Positions 26,275 through 35,869 are shown, numbered from the stretch's first letter. The stretch is DNA of 60,862 nt from Methanolobus sp. (GCF_016278385.1 NZ_JADQBY010000040.1:1-60862), one strand, 5' to 3'. Program-made: numbers and translations. The notes: a model not told the origin generated them from the sequence alone.

Positions 26275-26667
26275 ATGACTAAAAGCAATGTTATAGAGTT
26301 TAATGATTCTAACTGGGAAGAACTTCTGAAAAACCAGGAGAAGCCTATGGTTGTTATGTTCTATCTTCCTGCATGTACTCATTGCAAAGAGATAGAACCG
26401 TATTTCAGGGATTATTCCAATGAATTCCATGAGTCATGTACTTTTGTAAAGATGAATGGGCTTGAAAGTCCTATGACTGCAAGGAAATATGGTGTAAGGG
26501 GAACCCCAACCTTCAAATTCTTCTGCAAGGGCCGGGCAATCAAGGAAGAAGTAGGACTTGTATATCCCTCAATACTTAGAAAAGCAATAGCAGAACTCAT
26601 AAGACATGGTAATGAATGCGTCTTGCACACCACTCCCATGCCTGATGAAGTATCACCATATGAATAA
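26275..26667 (+). CDS. Thioredoxin-fold protein with CTHC active site
   Basis: 130 residues from ATG 26275 (GGGAGCGG about 6 nt upstream; TATA-like TTTTAATAT at 26232-26240). Thioredoxin fold: VIEFNDSNWEELLKNQEKPM, VVMFYLPACTHCKEIEPYF with redox pair C-T-H-C, and YGVRGTPTFKFFCKGR with the cis-Pro. The CTHC pair differs from the CGPC of thioredoxins and is closer to DsbA-like or glutaredoxin-like sites. It has no signal peptide, so it acts in the cytoplasm, perhaps reducing disulfides of metabolic enzymes. Monocistronic. Confidence 0.88.
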   Translation: MTKSNVIEFNDSNWEELLKNQEKPMVVMFYLPACTHCKEIEPYFRDYSNEFHESCTFVKMNGLESPMTARKYGVRGTPTFKFFCKGRAIKEEVGLVYPSILRKAIAELIRHGNECVLHTTPMPDEVSPYE

Positions 26668-26687
26668 CAAAACTCTCCCTCATTTTT

Positions 26688-27353
26688 TCATTCGTCCTTG
26701 ATGAACTCACCTTTAACGAACTGGTAATATAGTGGTTTCCCGGTTGCAATTTCAAGCTTAGTTATATCTTCATCGCTGATATTCTCAATGTATTTGACCA
26801 CAGAACGAAGGCTGTTGCCATGGGCAGAAATGATGACATTTTTACCATTTTCCAGTTGTGGAAGAATACTTTTCTTAAAATAAGGAATTGTGCGTTCATA
26901 TGTATCCTTAAGACTCTCCCCCTCCGGAGGTTGCACATCATAGCTTCTTCTCCAGATGAACACCTGTTCTTCACCGTAAACTTCCATTGCTTCCTGTTTG
27001 TTCTGTCCCTGAAGTTTTCCGTAGAAACGCTCGTTCAGGGTATCGCTCGAATATATCGGTATCTCTGTATCTTCAAATCTTGAAGGGTGGTACGACCATT
27101 CATCTCTTTTTTTACTTTCATGCAGGAAAATACCAGTTTTTTTTTGTTTTGCAAGTATCAGGAAAAGTGTTTCCTGTGCTCTGGATAATTTAGATGTGAA
27201 GGCAAGGTCCAGCCTTATATTTGCCAGCTCATCTGCACAGTCCATTGCTTCACGAATTCCTTTTTCACTAAGTGGTACGTCAACCCACCCCGCAAATCTG
27301 TTCTCAAGGTTCCACCTTGATTGTCCGTGTCTTACAAGTATTAAGTAGTTCAT
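26688..27353 (-). CDS. gpmA: Phosphoglycerate mutase, cofactor-dependent (dPGM) type
   Basis: 221 residues from ATG 27353; a GTG directly upstream (27356) is an alternative. Histidine phosphatase superfamily: LILVRHGQSRWNLENRFAGW, VDVPLSEKG, NERFYGKLQGQNKQEAMEVY, RSYDVQPPEGESL and SAHGNSLRSVVKYIE. These are diagnostic of the 2,3-bisphosphoglycerate-dependent mutase, which interconverts 3- and 2-phosphoglycerate in glycolysis and gluconeogenesis. Many archaea use the cofactor-independent ApgM instead, so this may be an acquired or additional isozyme. Convergent with the thioredoxin gene, 20 nt apart. Confidence 0.92.
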   Translation of the reverse strand: MNYLILVRHGQSRWNLENRFAGWVDVPLSEKGIREAMDCADELANIRLDLAFTSKLSRAQETLFLILAKQKKTGIFLHESKKRDEWSYHPSRFEDTEIPIYSSDTLNERFYGKLQGQNKQEAMEVYGEEQVFIWRRSYDVQPPEGESLKDTYERTIPYFKKSILPQLENGKNVIISAHGNSLRSVVKYIENISDEDITKLEIATGKPLYYQFVKGEFIKDE

Positions 27354-27434
27354 CACAAATCCCCCCGTTAACTCGTATCATATTTTGTTTGCAGGTTATT
27401 AAAGCTTTAAGGTCTTCTAAGGTAACTTTGATAA

Positions 27435-28313
27435 ATGTACCCGGACATTACTCTTCAAGCCATGAATAAAGAAGATAATGATTTGGGACTGGATTTCTTT
27501 CCGCTGGTAATTCCTCCGTACAAAGAAGAAAGCAGCGAAACATACTGTTTTGCATTCAGGGATCGCAGGTTATTGCTGCTAAATGAGAATGGTAATTTTA
27601 GGTTACCTTCCCTGGAAGAAACAGGTAATATGGATATTACAATCCTCAGGCAACAGTATCTTGGTGAACTGAAAAGTATATCCTGCTTTTCCATGGAACT
27701 TGATGGCTCAAAGGATATGGGGAATAATGATAACTTTGGTTTTTTTGTTCTCAGGGAACTGGGAGCTATCCTACAGGCCCCTCTTCCTTTGATTGCTGGC
27801 AAAGCTGTCCATATAATGGAATGGGACAAGAACACCATGTTCTGTGGCAGGTGCGGTTCCAGCACATCCCTAAAGGAAAACGAAAGGGCAAAACAATGTC
27901 CTGAATGTGGATTCCTTGCATTTCCAAAGATATCTCCGGCAATCATCGTGCTTATAGAAAAAGAGGACAAGGTTCTGCTGGCCCGCTCTCCTAATTTCAG
28001 ACCAGGGTTATACAGTATCATAGCTGGTTTTGTGGAGCCCGGTGAATCAATAGAACAGGCTGTTGTACGTGAGGTCAGAGAAGAAGTAGGTATATCCATC
28101 AAAAACGTCAGATACTTTGGCAGCCAGCCTTGGCCTTACCCTGATTCACTAATGATAGGATTTACCGCAGAGTTCTTAGAAGGTGAAATACAAGTTGACG
28201 GTATTGAAATAGATAATGCCGGCTGGTTCAGGAAGGATGAGATCCCTGCAATTCCTGGAATTGATAGTATATCGGGACAGTTGATCGAATATTTCATTAG
28301 CAGGCATTCCTAG
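27435..28313 (+). CDS. nudC: NudC-type NAD(H) pyrophosphatase (Nudix)
   Basis: 292 residues, usual NudC length. A divergent N-terminal domain (1-130), a zinc ribbon FCGRCGSSTSLK...AKQCPECGFLAFP with four Cys, and a Nudix domain with box GFVEPGESIEQAVVREV and REEVGI. The NudC signature SQPWPYPDSLMIGF supports hydrolysis of NAD(H) to NMN(H) and AMP. Start ATG 27435 is weakly supported; ATG 27462 is an in-frame alternative. Divergent from the mutase gene. Confidence 0.93.
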   Translation: MYPDITLQAMNKEDNDLGLDFFPLVIPPYKEESSETYCFAFRDRRLLLLNENGNFRLPSLEETGNMDITILRQQYLGELKSISCFSMELDGSKDMGNNDNFGFFVLRELGAILQAPLPLIAGKAVHIMEWDKNTMFCGRCGSSTSLKENERAKQCPECGFLAFPKISPAIIVLIEKEDKVLLARSPNFRPGLYSIIAGFVEPGESIEQAVVREVREEVGISIKNVRYFGSQPWPYPDSLMIGFTAEFLEGEIQVDGIEIDNAGWFRKDEIPAIPGIDSISGQLIEYFISRHS

Positions 28314-28567
28314 CTTATAAAGTCCTGCTTATAGTTTAGCGAATACAATATCTTTCTTTTTTCATTTTATGGTAATATTTGCTATATCAATTAAGCTCCC
28401 ACCCCTATTAGATGCGTCTCAAATTATATTTATTTGATATTATAAGCTAAATAGAATAGTAAATACATAATATTTATAGAATGTACTCACCTTTAAATAG
28501 GAAATACAAAATAAGTATATAATCGTATTACTACTATGAGATTATAACTTTAAGGAAGGTGTGCGGA
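28314..28567. promoter_or_regulatory. Promoter region of the PGF-CTERM protein gene
   Basis: No ORF. A TATA-like AGTATATAAT (28514-28523) and an AAGGAAGGTG ribosome site (28552-28561) precede the TTG start at 28568. Confidence 0.4.
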
Positions 28568-30517
28568 TTGGTATCAAAAAGAATTCTCTGTATTACATTA
28601 TTGTTTTTTGCATGTATGGTCTTTGTACAAACAGCTACTGCGTTGACATATTCAGGCGGAGGGGAATGGAATTACTCAGAAGAACTACTTATTCAGGAAA
28701 ACTCGGGTACTTCTCTTGTGAATTACCAGATTCCTGTGATTCTTGATAGTTCCAATTTTGATTTTTCAGTTGCTCGTTCTGAAGGTGAAGATATTCGTTT
28801 TACATCCGGCGATAAACAACTTCAACACTGGATAGAGCAGTGGGATGCAAAAAAGGAATCAGCGGTCATATGGGTTGAAGTTCCATCTGTTGCTGCCAAT
28901 GGTAATACAAAAATAACAATGTACTATGGGAATCCCAGCGCGTCAGACATAAGCAGTGGTCCGACAACATTTGATTTCTTTGATGACTTCACATCTACTG
29001 GTCTGTTCAGCAAATGGGAGACATTTACAACCGGAGGAGGTGAGCTAGAAGTCTCTGCAGGTGTCTGTAATATAATAGTTCCCAAATTCCATCCTGAAGA
29101 TGTTGCAACTATCAAATCCAAAGATGAATTTTCAATAAATTCCATGTTTGTAGCTAAAAGGAAAAAAACAACAACTGGTACTGATACCCGTGGTCCTGTT
29201 ATAATACAGGGATTTGTGGACCCGCAAAAGGAAACCAAGAACCAGATACTAACTTCCAGTGAACTTGAAAATGAGACAAAGGTTACCTGGATACTTGAAA
29301 ATTCCAAGAGCGGTGTCCGTTATTTCCCAAAGGATCTAACGAATATCAATGAAGTTGAAGGTGATTGGTACACTATTGGAGTAGCATGGTACATGGGAGA
29401 AGAATTTGGGAATATTGCCTGGTTTAAGGATGGTGTAAGGGACAGTAAAATGAATCTTGAGTCAACAGAAGAGAACAATTATGTTCCTGTTAATGACATG
29501 AAGGTGTATCTTTACACAGGTACTTATTCAGACGTTTCTGATAATACAGGTTATTCATCCATTGATTATGCCTATGTACGAAAATATGTATCAGAAGAAC
29601 CTACTGTGAAGTTCACAGGTTCTATGACAGAAGAAATCATTACAACACCTGAGCCTGTCAAAATAAATATTACTCCTGCAAGTGGTCTGATGACTGCGAT
29701 TCGTATTTTTGATACAACAGGTTATGATGATGCAGCCATATTAGACCTTAAAGATAGCGGACTGAATACTATCATGTTGCTCACAGATGGTGAAAACATC
29801 TGGAATCTGGAAAAATTTGTAAAGACAGCTCATGACAATGATATGCAGGTATATGCAATGATACTCAACGATCCGAAAAGTGATTCAGATGAGGACAACT
29901 CTGCATATGTCACAGGTGTGCTGGAAAAGGTCATTGATTACAACAGCAAGTCACTTTCGGCCTTTGATGGTGTTGATATTGCCCTTGATCCGTGCAGTGA
30001 GAATCTGGGAGAAGCCTGTACTCTGAATCTATTACTCCTTGAGGAAGTCCGTGATATGACAGGAAATGAACTTGCAATTGCAGTTGATATTCCTTCATCG
30101 TACACACTGTCCGATATTTCCAATGTATCAGAGGATGCCGATCTTATCATTCTGCAGACCTATGCCTTGGACGGAAGTAATCTTGAAACCAAGAATGATG
30201 TTATCGATGCTGTAGCATCCAGAATGGGTGAAATAAGGGCATCTGAAAGCAAAGCACTTATTGGTATAGCAGTTAACACAGATTTCATAACGGATACTGC
30301 TGTCCAGAGTCTTTTAGAAGAGGTCCAGACTTACTATGTTGAAGATACAGCATTCATGGGTACATCCATCGTTGTCTATGAAGACTATGAGGCATATACT
30401 ACCGTTCCTGAAACAGTGGAACCGGAAGAAACTGAAAGCAAAGGAATACCTGGATTCACTGTATTGTTCGCAGTTGCCGGATTGGTGGCAGTCGCATACA
30501 GGCAAAAAAGAAGATGA
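28568..30517 (+). CDS. PGF-CTERM surface protein with DUF2341 and TIM-barrel-like domains
   Basis: About 649 residues from TTG 28568 (AAGGAAGG upstream; GTG 28559 is closer to the ribosome site and less likely). Signal peptide: SKR then a hydrophobic core ending TATA. Residues about 25-110 are DUF2341 (YQIPVILDSSNFDFS, WVEVPSVAANGNTKITMYYG). About 115-350 is a concanavalin-like region (FDFFDDFTSTGLFSKWETF). About 365-610 reads as an alternating beta/alpha barrel (IRIFDTTGYDDAAILDLKDS, GVDIALDPCSENLG, ADLIILQTYALDG), recalling glycoside-hydrolase barrels. The C-terminus is an acidic linker, then IPGFTVLFAVAGLVAVAYR and QKRR, a PGF-CTERM signal, so it is probably processed and lipid-anchored by archaeosortase A. 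Possible carbohydrate-active surface enzyme. Confidence 0.82.
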   Translation: MVSKRILCITLLFFACMVFVQTATALTYSGGGEWNYSEELLIQENSGTSLVNYQIPVILDSSNFDFSVARSEGEDIRFTSGDKQLQHWIEQWDAKKESAVIWVEVPSVAANGNTKITMYYGNPSASDISSGPTTFDFFDDFTSTGLFSKWETFTTGGGELEVSAGVCNIIVPKFHPEDVATIKSKDEFSINSMFVAKRKKTTTGTDTRGPVIIQGFVDPQKETKNQILTSSELENETKVTWILENSKSGVRYFPKDLTNINEVEGDWYTIGVAWYMGEEFGNIAWFKDGVRDSKMNLESTEENNYVPVNDMKVYLYTGTYSDVSDNTGYSSIDYAYVRKYVSEEPTVKFTGSMTEEIITTPEPVKINITPASGLMTAIRIFDTTGYDDAAILDLKDSGLNTIMLLTDGENIWNLEKFVKTAHDNDMQVYAMILNDPKSDSDEDNSAYVTGVLEKVIDYNSKSLSAFDGVDIALDPCSENLGEACTLNLLLLEEVRDMTGNELAIAVDIPSSYTLSDISNVSEDADLIILQTYALDGSNLETKNDVIDAVASRMGEIRASESKALIGIAVNTDFITDTAVQSLLEEVQTYYVEDTAFMGTSIVVYEDYEAYTTVPETVEPEETESKGIPGFTVLFAVAGLVAVAYRQKRR

Positions 30518-30550
30518 TGTGATATTCACATCATCTGGTTCTATTTTTCA
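30513..30550 (+). terminator. Terminator overlapping the stop codon of the PGF-CTERM gene
   Basis: GATGATGTGA and TCACATCATC form a perfect 10-bp stem with a 3-nt loop; the TGA stop lies inside the left arm. T-rich runs follow (CTATTTTTCATTTTTTATT). It also sits just past the end of the convergent acyl-CoA ligase gene. Confidence 0.7.
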
Positions 30551-30557
30551 TTTTTTA

Positions 30558-32201
30558 TTATTCATTTCCTTTTTTTAAAAGCTCAACCGCCAGATCCCTT
30601 AGTTTGAACTTCTGCACTTTTCCGCTTGCGGTAAGTGGATAATCATCCACAAAGAAGACATGTTTTGGAACCTTGTAGCGTGCTATCTTTGAAAGACTAT
30701 AATCCCTGACATCCTCTTCGGTGAGTTCATTTCCATCATCAGGGACCACAAAAGCTCCAACTATCTCACCGTATTTTTCATCAGGTATGCCAACGACCTG
30801 TGCACTCTTGACACCTGGCATGGTGAACAGGAACTCTTCGATCTCCCTGGGATAGATGTTCTCACCGCCACGGATTATCATATCCTTTATACGACCGGTA
30901 ATACGGTAGTATCCTTCAGCATCAACTGTTGCAAGATCTCCGCTGTGCAGCCATCCATCCTCATCAATAGCAAAATCGGTCATTTCTGGCATCTTGTAGT
31001 ATCCCTTCATGACATTGTAACCACGGCAACATATCTCACCCTGGACATCCGGTCCGACAGTCTCTCCGGTCTCAGGATCAATTATCTTCACTTCAATCTC
31101 AGGCATGGCTGTTCCCACCGTACTGACACGTCGTTCTATAGGATCATCCGTACTGGTCTGGGTAAAGACAGGTGATGCTTCGGTAAGTCCGTAGGCAATG
31201 GTAATGTCCTTGCAGTTCATGTCATTGATAACACGTTTCATGGCCTCGATAGGACATGGCGAACCTGCCATGATACCAGTTCTAAGTGAGGAAAGGTCAA
31301 ACATTTTGAACATGGGGTGGCTGAACTCTGCAATGAACATTGTTGGTACACCGTATAGGGCTGTACATTTCTCTTTCTGGACTGCAGCCAGCACCATAAG
31401 CGGATCGAACAGTTCAAGTAACACAAGTGTGCCGCCATGTGTGAGAGTTGCAAGTACACCGAGCACAATTCCAAAGCAATGAAAAAGCGGGACCGGTAGG
31501 CAAACCCTGTCTTCCTCGGTGAATTTTTGTCTTTCACCGATGTAGTAACCGTTGTTAAGTATATTATGATGAGTGAGCATGACACCTTTAGGGAAACCAG
31601 TCGTTCCTGATGTATACTGCATATTGATGACGTCATCCTTATCGAGAGTCTGCATGATCTTATGGACATCTTCATCGCTACCATGCTGTCCCAGAAGGAG
31701 CAGTTCACGGGTACTGTACATTCCCCTGTGTTTTTCCTGACCGATAAAAATAATATTTTTTAGGAAAGGAAACTTCTCACTTTTAAGGTTTCCACGGCTT
31801 TGTGTCTTAAGTTCAGGAACAAGTTCATAGATTGTATCAATGTAACTCACATCCCTGAAACCATCTATTATTGCAATGGCTTTAAGGTCAGCCTGTTTCA
31901 TGACATACTCGACTTCGTGTATCTTGTATGCGGTATTAACTGTGACGAAAACGGCTCCTATCTTTGATGTTGCGAACAGAAAAGTCAGCCAGTCAGGTAC
32001 GTTTGTAGCCCATATGCCTACATGGTCACCTTTTCCTATGCCAATCTCTATCAGGCCCTTGGCCAGCATGTTGACTCGTTCATCGAATTCTTTATAGGTA
32101 AATCTCAGGTCCCTGTCCGGATAGACCAAAAACTCCCTATCAGGGTCATTTATGACCGCTTTCTCAAAAAAAACACCAACTGTATCATTTGTAAAAGGCA
32201 T
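30558..32201 (-). CDS. Acyl-CoA ligase (AMP-forming, FadD/ACSF2-like)
   Basis: 547 residues, typical length. Motifs: [20 protein letters not shown] (ATP loop), [54 protein letters not shown] and the catalytic Lys in [14 protein letters not shown]. It activates a fatty, branched or aryl acid to its CoA ester. Third gene of a minus-strand operon: XRE-cupin regulator, thioesterase, ligase, with gaps of 14 and 17 nt. The ribosome site AGGGGAC is clear. It is only distantly related to the synthetase at 21.6 kb. Substrate unknown. Confidence 0.92.
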   Translation of the reverse strand: MPFTNDTVGVFFEKAVINDPDREFLVYPDRDLRFTYKEFDERVNMLAKGLIEIGIGKGDHVGIWATNVPDWLTFLFATSKIGAVFVTVNTAYKIHEVEYVMKQADLKAIAIIDGFRDVSYIDTIYELVPELKTQSRGNLKSEKFPFLKNIIFIGQEKHRGMYSTRELLLLGQHGSDEDVHKIMQTLDKDDVINMQYTSGTTGFPKGVMLTHHNILNNGYYIGERQKFTEEDRVCLPVPLFHCFGIVLGVLATLTHGGTLVLLELFDPLMVLAAVQKEKCTALYGVPTMFIAEFSHPMFKMFDLSSLRTGIMAGSPCPIEAMKRVINDMNCKDITIAYGLTEASPVFTQTSTDDPIERRVSTVGTAMPEIEVKIIDPETGETVGPDVQGEICCRGYNVMKGYYKMPEMTDFAIDEDGWLHSGDLATVDAEGYYRITGRIKDMIIRGGENIYPREIEEFLFTMPGVKSAQVVGIPDEKYGEIVGAFVVPDDGNELTEEDVRDYSLSKIARYKVPKHVFFVDDYPLTASGKVQKFKLRDLAVELLKKGNE

Positions 32202-32218
32202 GATTATGTCCCCTTTAA

Positions 32219-32635
32219 TTATTTACAACTGCTATTTTCTTCCTGCAGGTGCATTTCCAGTTCCCTTCTGATATCATCAGGTATAGGAACTGATTTCTTG
32301 TTTATGAAATCGTAGTGAACAATTGTGGACCTGCCTATTGCACCAATCTTTTCATTTTGCCATGCTTCCTGGGTGACTGTGAACGATGAGTTACCGATCC
32401 TTGAAATGTAAGTAAGTATATCGACATCTGCTCCGTAGAACATTTCCCCTACATAATCATACTCGGTTCTTGCCATTATGAGTTTCCAGTTTTCATAACT
32501 GAGGTCAAGGTCAGGTGTGAATAGTCTGAATACAGGGTTACGTGCCTGTTCGAACCATATGGCAATAGCAATATTGTTAGCATGTTTCAATCCGTCAATA
32601 TCACCGAATCTTGGAGTAACAATTGTTTTGAACAT
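32219..32635 (-). CDS. 4HBT-type acyl-CoA thioesterase
   Basis: 138 residues, hotdog fold. [20 protein letters not shown] fits the 4-hydroxybenzoyl-CoA thioesterase pattern, with catalytic Asp in [11 protein letters not shown], followed by [20 protein letters not shown]. It hydrolyses acyl-CoA, the reverse of the ligase encoded next to it; together they could set the level of an acyl-CoA or clear wrong products. Operon with the XRE-cupin gene upstream and ligase downstream. Confidence 0.88.
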   Translation of the reverse strand: MFKTIVTPRFGDIDGLKHANNIAIAIWFEQARNPVFRLFTPDLDLSYENWKLIMARTEYDYVGEMFYGADVDILTYISRIGNSSFTVTQEAWQNEKIGAIGRSTIVHYDFINKKSVPIPDDIRRELEMHLQEENSSCK

Positions 32636-32649
32636 ATTGATCTTCTTTT

Positions 32650-33225
32650 TTAGTAAGGTGTGTATACGACTGCCAGAATCTTTGCTTCACTGCCTACTGC
32701 ATGGACGTGATGCGGAACAATGGAATCGTAATAGATGCTGTCGCCGGTTGAGAGTTTGAAGCTGTCCTTTCCATAAAGGATCTCAATCTGGCCGTTGAGT
32801 ACGTAAATGAACTCTTCTCCCTCGTGAGATGATTGTTTTGCATCTTCTGATTTTGGTGGATGGACATCAATGATGAAAGGTTCCATGTGCCTGTCAGCTT
32901 TGTCAGTTGCAAGTGAAAAGAAGTCAAGAGTACTTTTCTCGCAAGTATCACAGTTGCCGGAGAATCTTACTACGTTCTTTGAAGCACCGTCTTTAGTAAC
33001 TACAGGCCCGTTGTGAGCAGCATCGTCAAGGAACGTTCCCAAACGAACTCCCAGAGCTCTCGCGATCTGCATAAGTGGGGTCAATGAAGGAACAAGTGCT
33101 CCATTCTCAAGCTGTTCGACAAGCTCGATACTTGTATTACTGGTGTTTGCCAGTTCTTGTACAGACATTTTCTGCATTTCACGTATCTGGCGGATCTTGT
33201 TTCCGAGTATGTTCTTTTCTTCCAT
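32650..33225 (-). CDS. XRE-family regulator with cupin domain (second copy)
   Basis: 191 residues. HTH at about 8-65: [20 protein letters not shown] and [20 protein letters not shown]; a linker with CDTCEKS (a CxxC pair); cupin at about 115-190: [40 protein letters not shown]. Same architecture as the 21.0 kb regulator, and likewise first gene of an acyl-CoA ligase operon, so it probably autoregulates this operon. Both cupins share GDSI-[FY]-[FY]-DS. The CxxC pair could bind metal or sense redox state; it is absent from the first copy. Confidence 0.9.
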   Translation of the reverse strand: MEEKNILGNKIRQIREMQKMSVQELANTSNTSIELVEQLENGALVPSLTPLMQIARALGVRLGTFLDDAAHNGPVVTKDGASKNVVRFSGNCDTCEKSTLDFFSLATDKADRHMEPFIIDVHPPKSEDAKQSSHEGEEFIYVLNGQIEILYGKDSFKLSTGDSIYYDSIVPHHVHAVGSEAKILAVVYTPY

Positions 33226-33331
33226 TTTAATCCTCTTTTTATCAAAAACTTGTTCAAAGGCTTATGATACTTTAGTTATAATAATTGCCCTGTATCATTA
33301 TTATTATTACATATTGTAGTTAAGGGAATTT

Positions 33332-33448
33332 ATGAACGTAGATGAACTAAGGAAAGACCCGGCAGTAAAAAAACTCTTCGATTTGATTAACCTGACTAAG
33401 AGTTCAAACAGAGTCATCCCATGGCCTACTCATATTATTTTAATGTAG
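33332..33448 (+). CDS. Putative 38-residue protein
   Basis: ATG 33332 follows TTAAGGGA with good spacing and opens 38 codons: MNVDELRKDPAVKKLFDLIN and LTKSSNRVIPWPTHIILM. The first half looks like a genuine amphipathic helix; the rest is unlike any domain I know. It may be a truncated remnant: the opening DELRKDPAVKK is reminiscent of the N-terminus of archaeal tyrosine recombinases, which is speculation. Confidence 0.35.
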   Translation: MNVDELRKDPAVKKLFDLINLTKSSNRVIPWPTHIILM

Positions 33449-33519
33449 GCAATGTTTATGCTCTGGTTCATCCGTAAAAAACAAGCAAATTATGATTGAA
33501 ACAGGAGATGTTGAAGCAT

Positions 33520-33816
33520 TCATATATCCCCACCAATCATTGCTTTGTGGTAAGCCATTGCCAGAATCCGGTTCACAAGATCACTGGCTTCTTGCTCAGA
33601 ATCGACCATTCTCACTGTAATCTGGCCATTCTGAAAAAAGTTCATTTCCTTTATCCCAATCTTTATTACTACCATACCAAGATTTTCTGAATACTTCCCA
33701 TCGAGATATTTTGCGATCAGAGGAAGGTCTGGTTTTTCATCAAGATGTGCAATGATCCGTAGTTTCCATGGGTCTGCTATGCATGGAAGAACTTTTTCTA
33801 TATCATTTACTCGCAT
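33520..33816 (-). CDS. Small protein related to the N-terminal domain of archaeal Fe-S proteins
   Basis: 98 residues from ATG 33816; ATG 33828 and a longer open frame to 33990 (overlapping the divergent gene) are less likely. The sequence VNDIEKVLPCIADPWKLRII, AHLDEKPDLPLIAKYLDG, GIKEMNFFQNGQITVRMVDS, EQEASDLVNRIL matches in order a small domain found at the start of archaeal proteins with a later Fe-S cluster module, by my recollection of the pattern. There are no further Cys, so no cluster is bound here. Divergent from the HyuA-like gene, sharing its promoter region. Confidence 0.6.
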   Translation of the reverse strand: MRVNDIEKVLPCIADPWKLRIIAHLDEKPDLPLIAKYLDGKYSENLGMVVIKIGIKEMNFFQNGQITVRMVDSEQEASDLVNRILAMAYHKAMIGGDI

Positions 33817-33934
33817 TTCCCCCACCATATTAGTGAAATTTATTTTAAAATTTATTGAAACTATTATACTTAAATATCTCGCAAGCATTGTATTAAATGT
33901 AGCTAGATTAATTTTTTTAAAAAGGTGATCGTAA

Positions 33935-35869
33935 ATGCATTTTGGTCTTGGTATCGATGCAGGCGGAACATATACGGATGCAGTACTCATACGAGGCTCC
34001 GACGGAACGATTGTAGATTCGAAAAAAGCTTTTACAACCTATCCTGACCTTCAGGAGGGAATTAAGAATGTTCTGGATTCACTTGACCAGGATCTTTTAA
34101 AGGATGTAAACCTGGTATCCGTTTCTACTACCCTTTCAACCAATTCACTTTTGGAGGGCACAGGAACAACTGTTGGTCTTATTATAATAGGAGAGGAGCC
34201 GGCACAAACTGAATTCCCTTCAAAGTATACTTTCTGCGTTTCAGGTGGACACAACACCAGAGGTGATGAAGCCTATGAGCTTGATATATGCGCAGTTGAA
34301 GACTTCATTAATAGAACAAAATCAAAAGTCTCGGCATATGCCATTTCGGCTTATTTCGGTGTTCGTAATCCAGAACATGAGCTGAAGGTAAAAGAGTTCA
34401 TAATGGAAAAGACCGGAATGCCGGTAGTGTGTGGACATGAACTATCCCAGGAACTTGGTGCATATGAGAGAGCTGTTACTGCTGTCCTGAATGCGCAGTT
34501 GATTCCGATCACATACCAATTTGTCAATTCTGTTGTCAAAGATATCAGGGAACGAGGCATTAATGCACGTCTTTTGATGCTTAAATGTGATGGTTCTGTT
34601 TATAATATTGAGGATGCACTTGAAAAACCAATTGAAACCATTTTTTCCGGGCCTGCTGCAAGTCTTCTTGGAGCTTCATACCTGTCAAAGATGGATACAT
34701 GTGTAGTAATAGACATAGGTGGGACCAGTACCGATGTTTCCATGTTGTATAATGGCATTCCTGAAATAAGTGCATCTGGTGCTGTTGTTGGAGGTTGGAA
34801 AACCCGTGTAAGAGCTATGAAGATGGAGACATCTGCAACCGGCGGTGACAGTCATATATGGGTCCGGAATGAAAAAGTTCATGTCGGTCCGAGAAGAGTA
34901 ATCCCGCTTTGTGTTGCAGCCAGAAGATATCCTGGTTTTTCCAGCAAACTCAAAAGAAGCAGGGTAATTTCAAGGAACCTGATGGATGAGAATTTCCAGC
35001 CCACAAAGTTCTTTGTCAGGACCGGTTTTGAATCATTGGAGCTTGAAGACAACGAAAAAACAGTGCTTTCTTTCATAGGGAATGATCCCGTTTCAGCAAT
35101 AGAGATTTCTTCTGTTCTTAGCAGCAACATATCCACAAAAGTACTTGATTCCCTCCTGAAAAAAAGACTGATACAGGGAATTGGTTTCACTCCCACAGAT
35201 GCATTACATGTACTCGGTGTGTACACAAAATGGGATGTTGATACGGCTGAGATCGGAGCAATGAATCTCTCAAGGTATGTCAGTAAAGGAAAATATGATT
35301 TCTCAACTTATGTAAGAGAACTTGTAGCAAAGAACATGGCAGCAGATCTTATGTGCTATATACTCCCTCACCATCCGGTTGAAATGATAGGAGACTTGTT
35401 AAGTCATGAATATCCCGCAAAGCTTAAAGTGGAACTACCGGTGGTGTTACTCGGAGGACCTTCTCAGGCATATGGCAGTGAGCTCAGATCTCTTATTGAA
35501 GCAGATGTTGTAGTACCTGACTTTGCAGATGTTGGAAATGCTGTTGGTGCTCTTACAGGCAAGGGTGTAAAAAGAATCGAGATCATGATAATGCCGGCTT
35601 CAATTGAAAATCCTGATGAGGCTTTCCTGGTATTCTCACCTGTTGGCAGAGAACGGTTCCAGAGGTATGCTGATGCAGTTGAATTTGCGACAAAACTTGG
35701 AACTGAACTTGTATTTGATTATGAAGTACGTTGTGGAATATTAAAAGAAGATACAAAGATAACTGTGTCCAAAAAGACAACATCACCTAATAACTGGTCC
35801 CATCCTCCTTTGGAGACTATATTAGTAATTGTAGGTATAGGAAATCCTATGATGATCCTGAAGGATTAG
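33935..35869 (+). CDS. Hydantoinase/oxoprolinase-family protein (HyuA-like)
   Basis: 644 residues with start site AGGTGATC before ATG 33935. Actin-like ATPase signatures: LGIDAGGTYTDAVLIR, STTLSTNSLLEG, ISAYFGVRNPEHELKVKE, LKCDGSV, FSGPAASLLGASYL and VIDIGGTSTDVSMLYNG. This matches HyuA/oxoprolinase subunit A, which uses ATP to open cyclic amides or, in the related acetone carboxylase and methanogen proteins, to activate other substrates. No hyuB partner is adjacent, and the C-terminal 250 residues are divergent. The true substrate is unknown. The stop overlaps the convergent kinase stop. Confidence 0.85.
   Translation: MHFGLGIDAGGTYTDAVLIRGSDGTIVDSKKAFTTYPDLQEGIKNVLDSLDQDLLKDVNLVSVSTTLSTNSLLEGTGTTVGLIIIGEEPAQTEFPSKYTFCVSGGHNTRGDEAYELDICAVEDFINRTKSKVSAYAISAYFGVRNPEHELKVKEFIMEKTGMPVVCGHELSQELGAYERAVTAVLNAQLIPITYQFVNSVVKDIRERGINARLLMLKCDGSVYNIEDALEKPIETIFSGPAASLLGASYLSKMDTCVVIDIGGTSTDVSMLYNGIPEISASGAVVGGWKTRVRAMKMETSATGGDSHIWVRNEKVHVGPRRVIPLCVAARRYPGFSSKLKRSRVISRNLMDENFQPTKFFVRTGFESLELEDNEKTVLSFIGNDPVSAIEISSVLSSNISTKVLDSLLKKRLIQGIGFTPTDALHVLGVYTKWDVDTAEIGAMNLSRYVSKGKYDFSTYVRELVAKNMAADLMCYILPHHPVEMIGDLLSHEYPAKLKVELPVVLLGGPSQAYGSELRSLIEADVVVPDFADVGNAVGALTGKGVKRIEIMIMPASIENPDEAFLVFSPVGRERFQRYADAVEFATKLGTELVFDYEVRCGILKEDTKITVSKKTTSPNNWSHPPLETILVIVGIGNPMMILKD

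Noticed and set aside
27455-28102. 215-residue minus-strand frame opposite nudC
   Set aside because: The plus-strand zinc ribbon and Nudix box are unambiguous.
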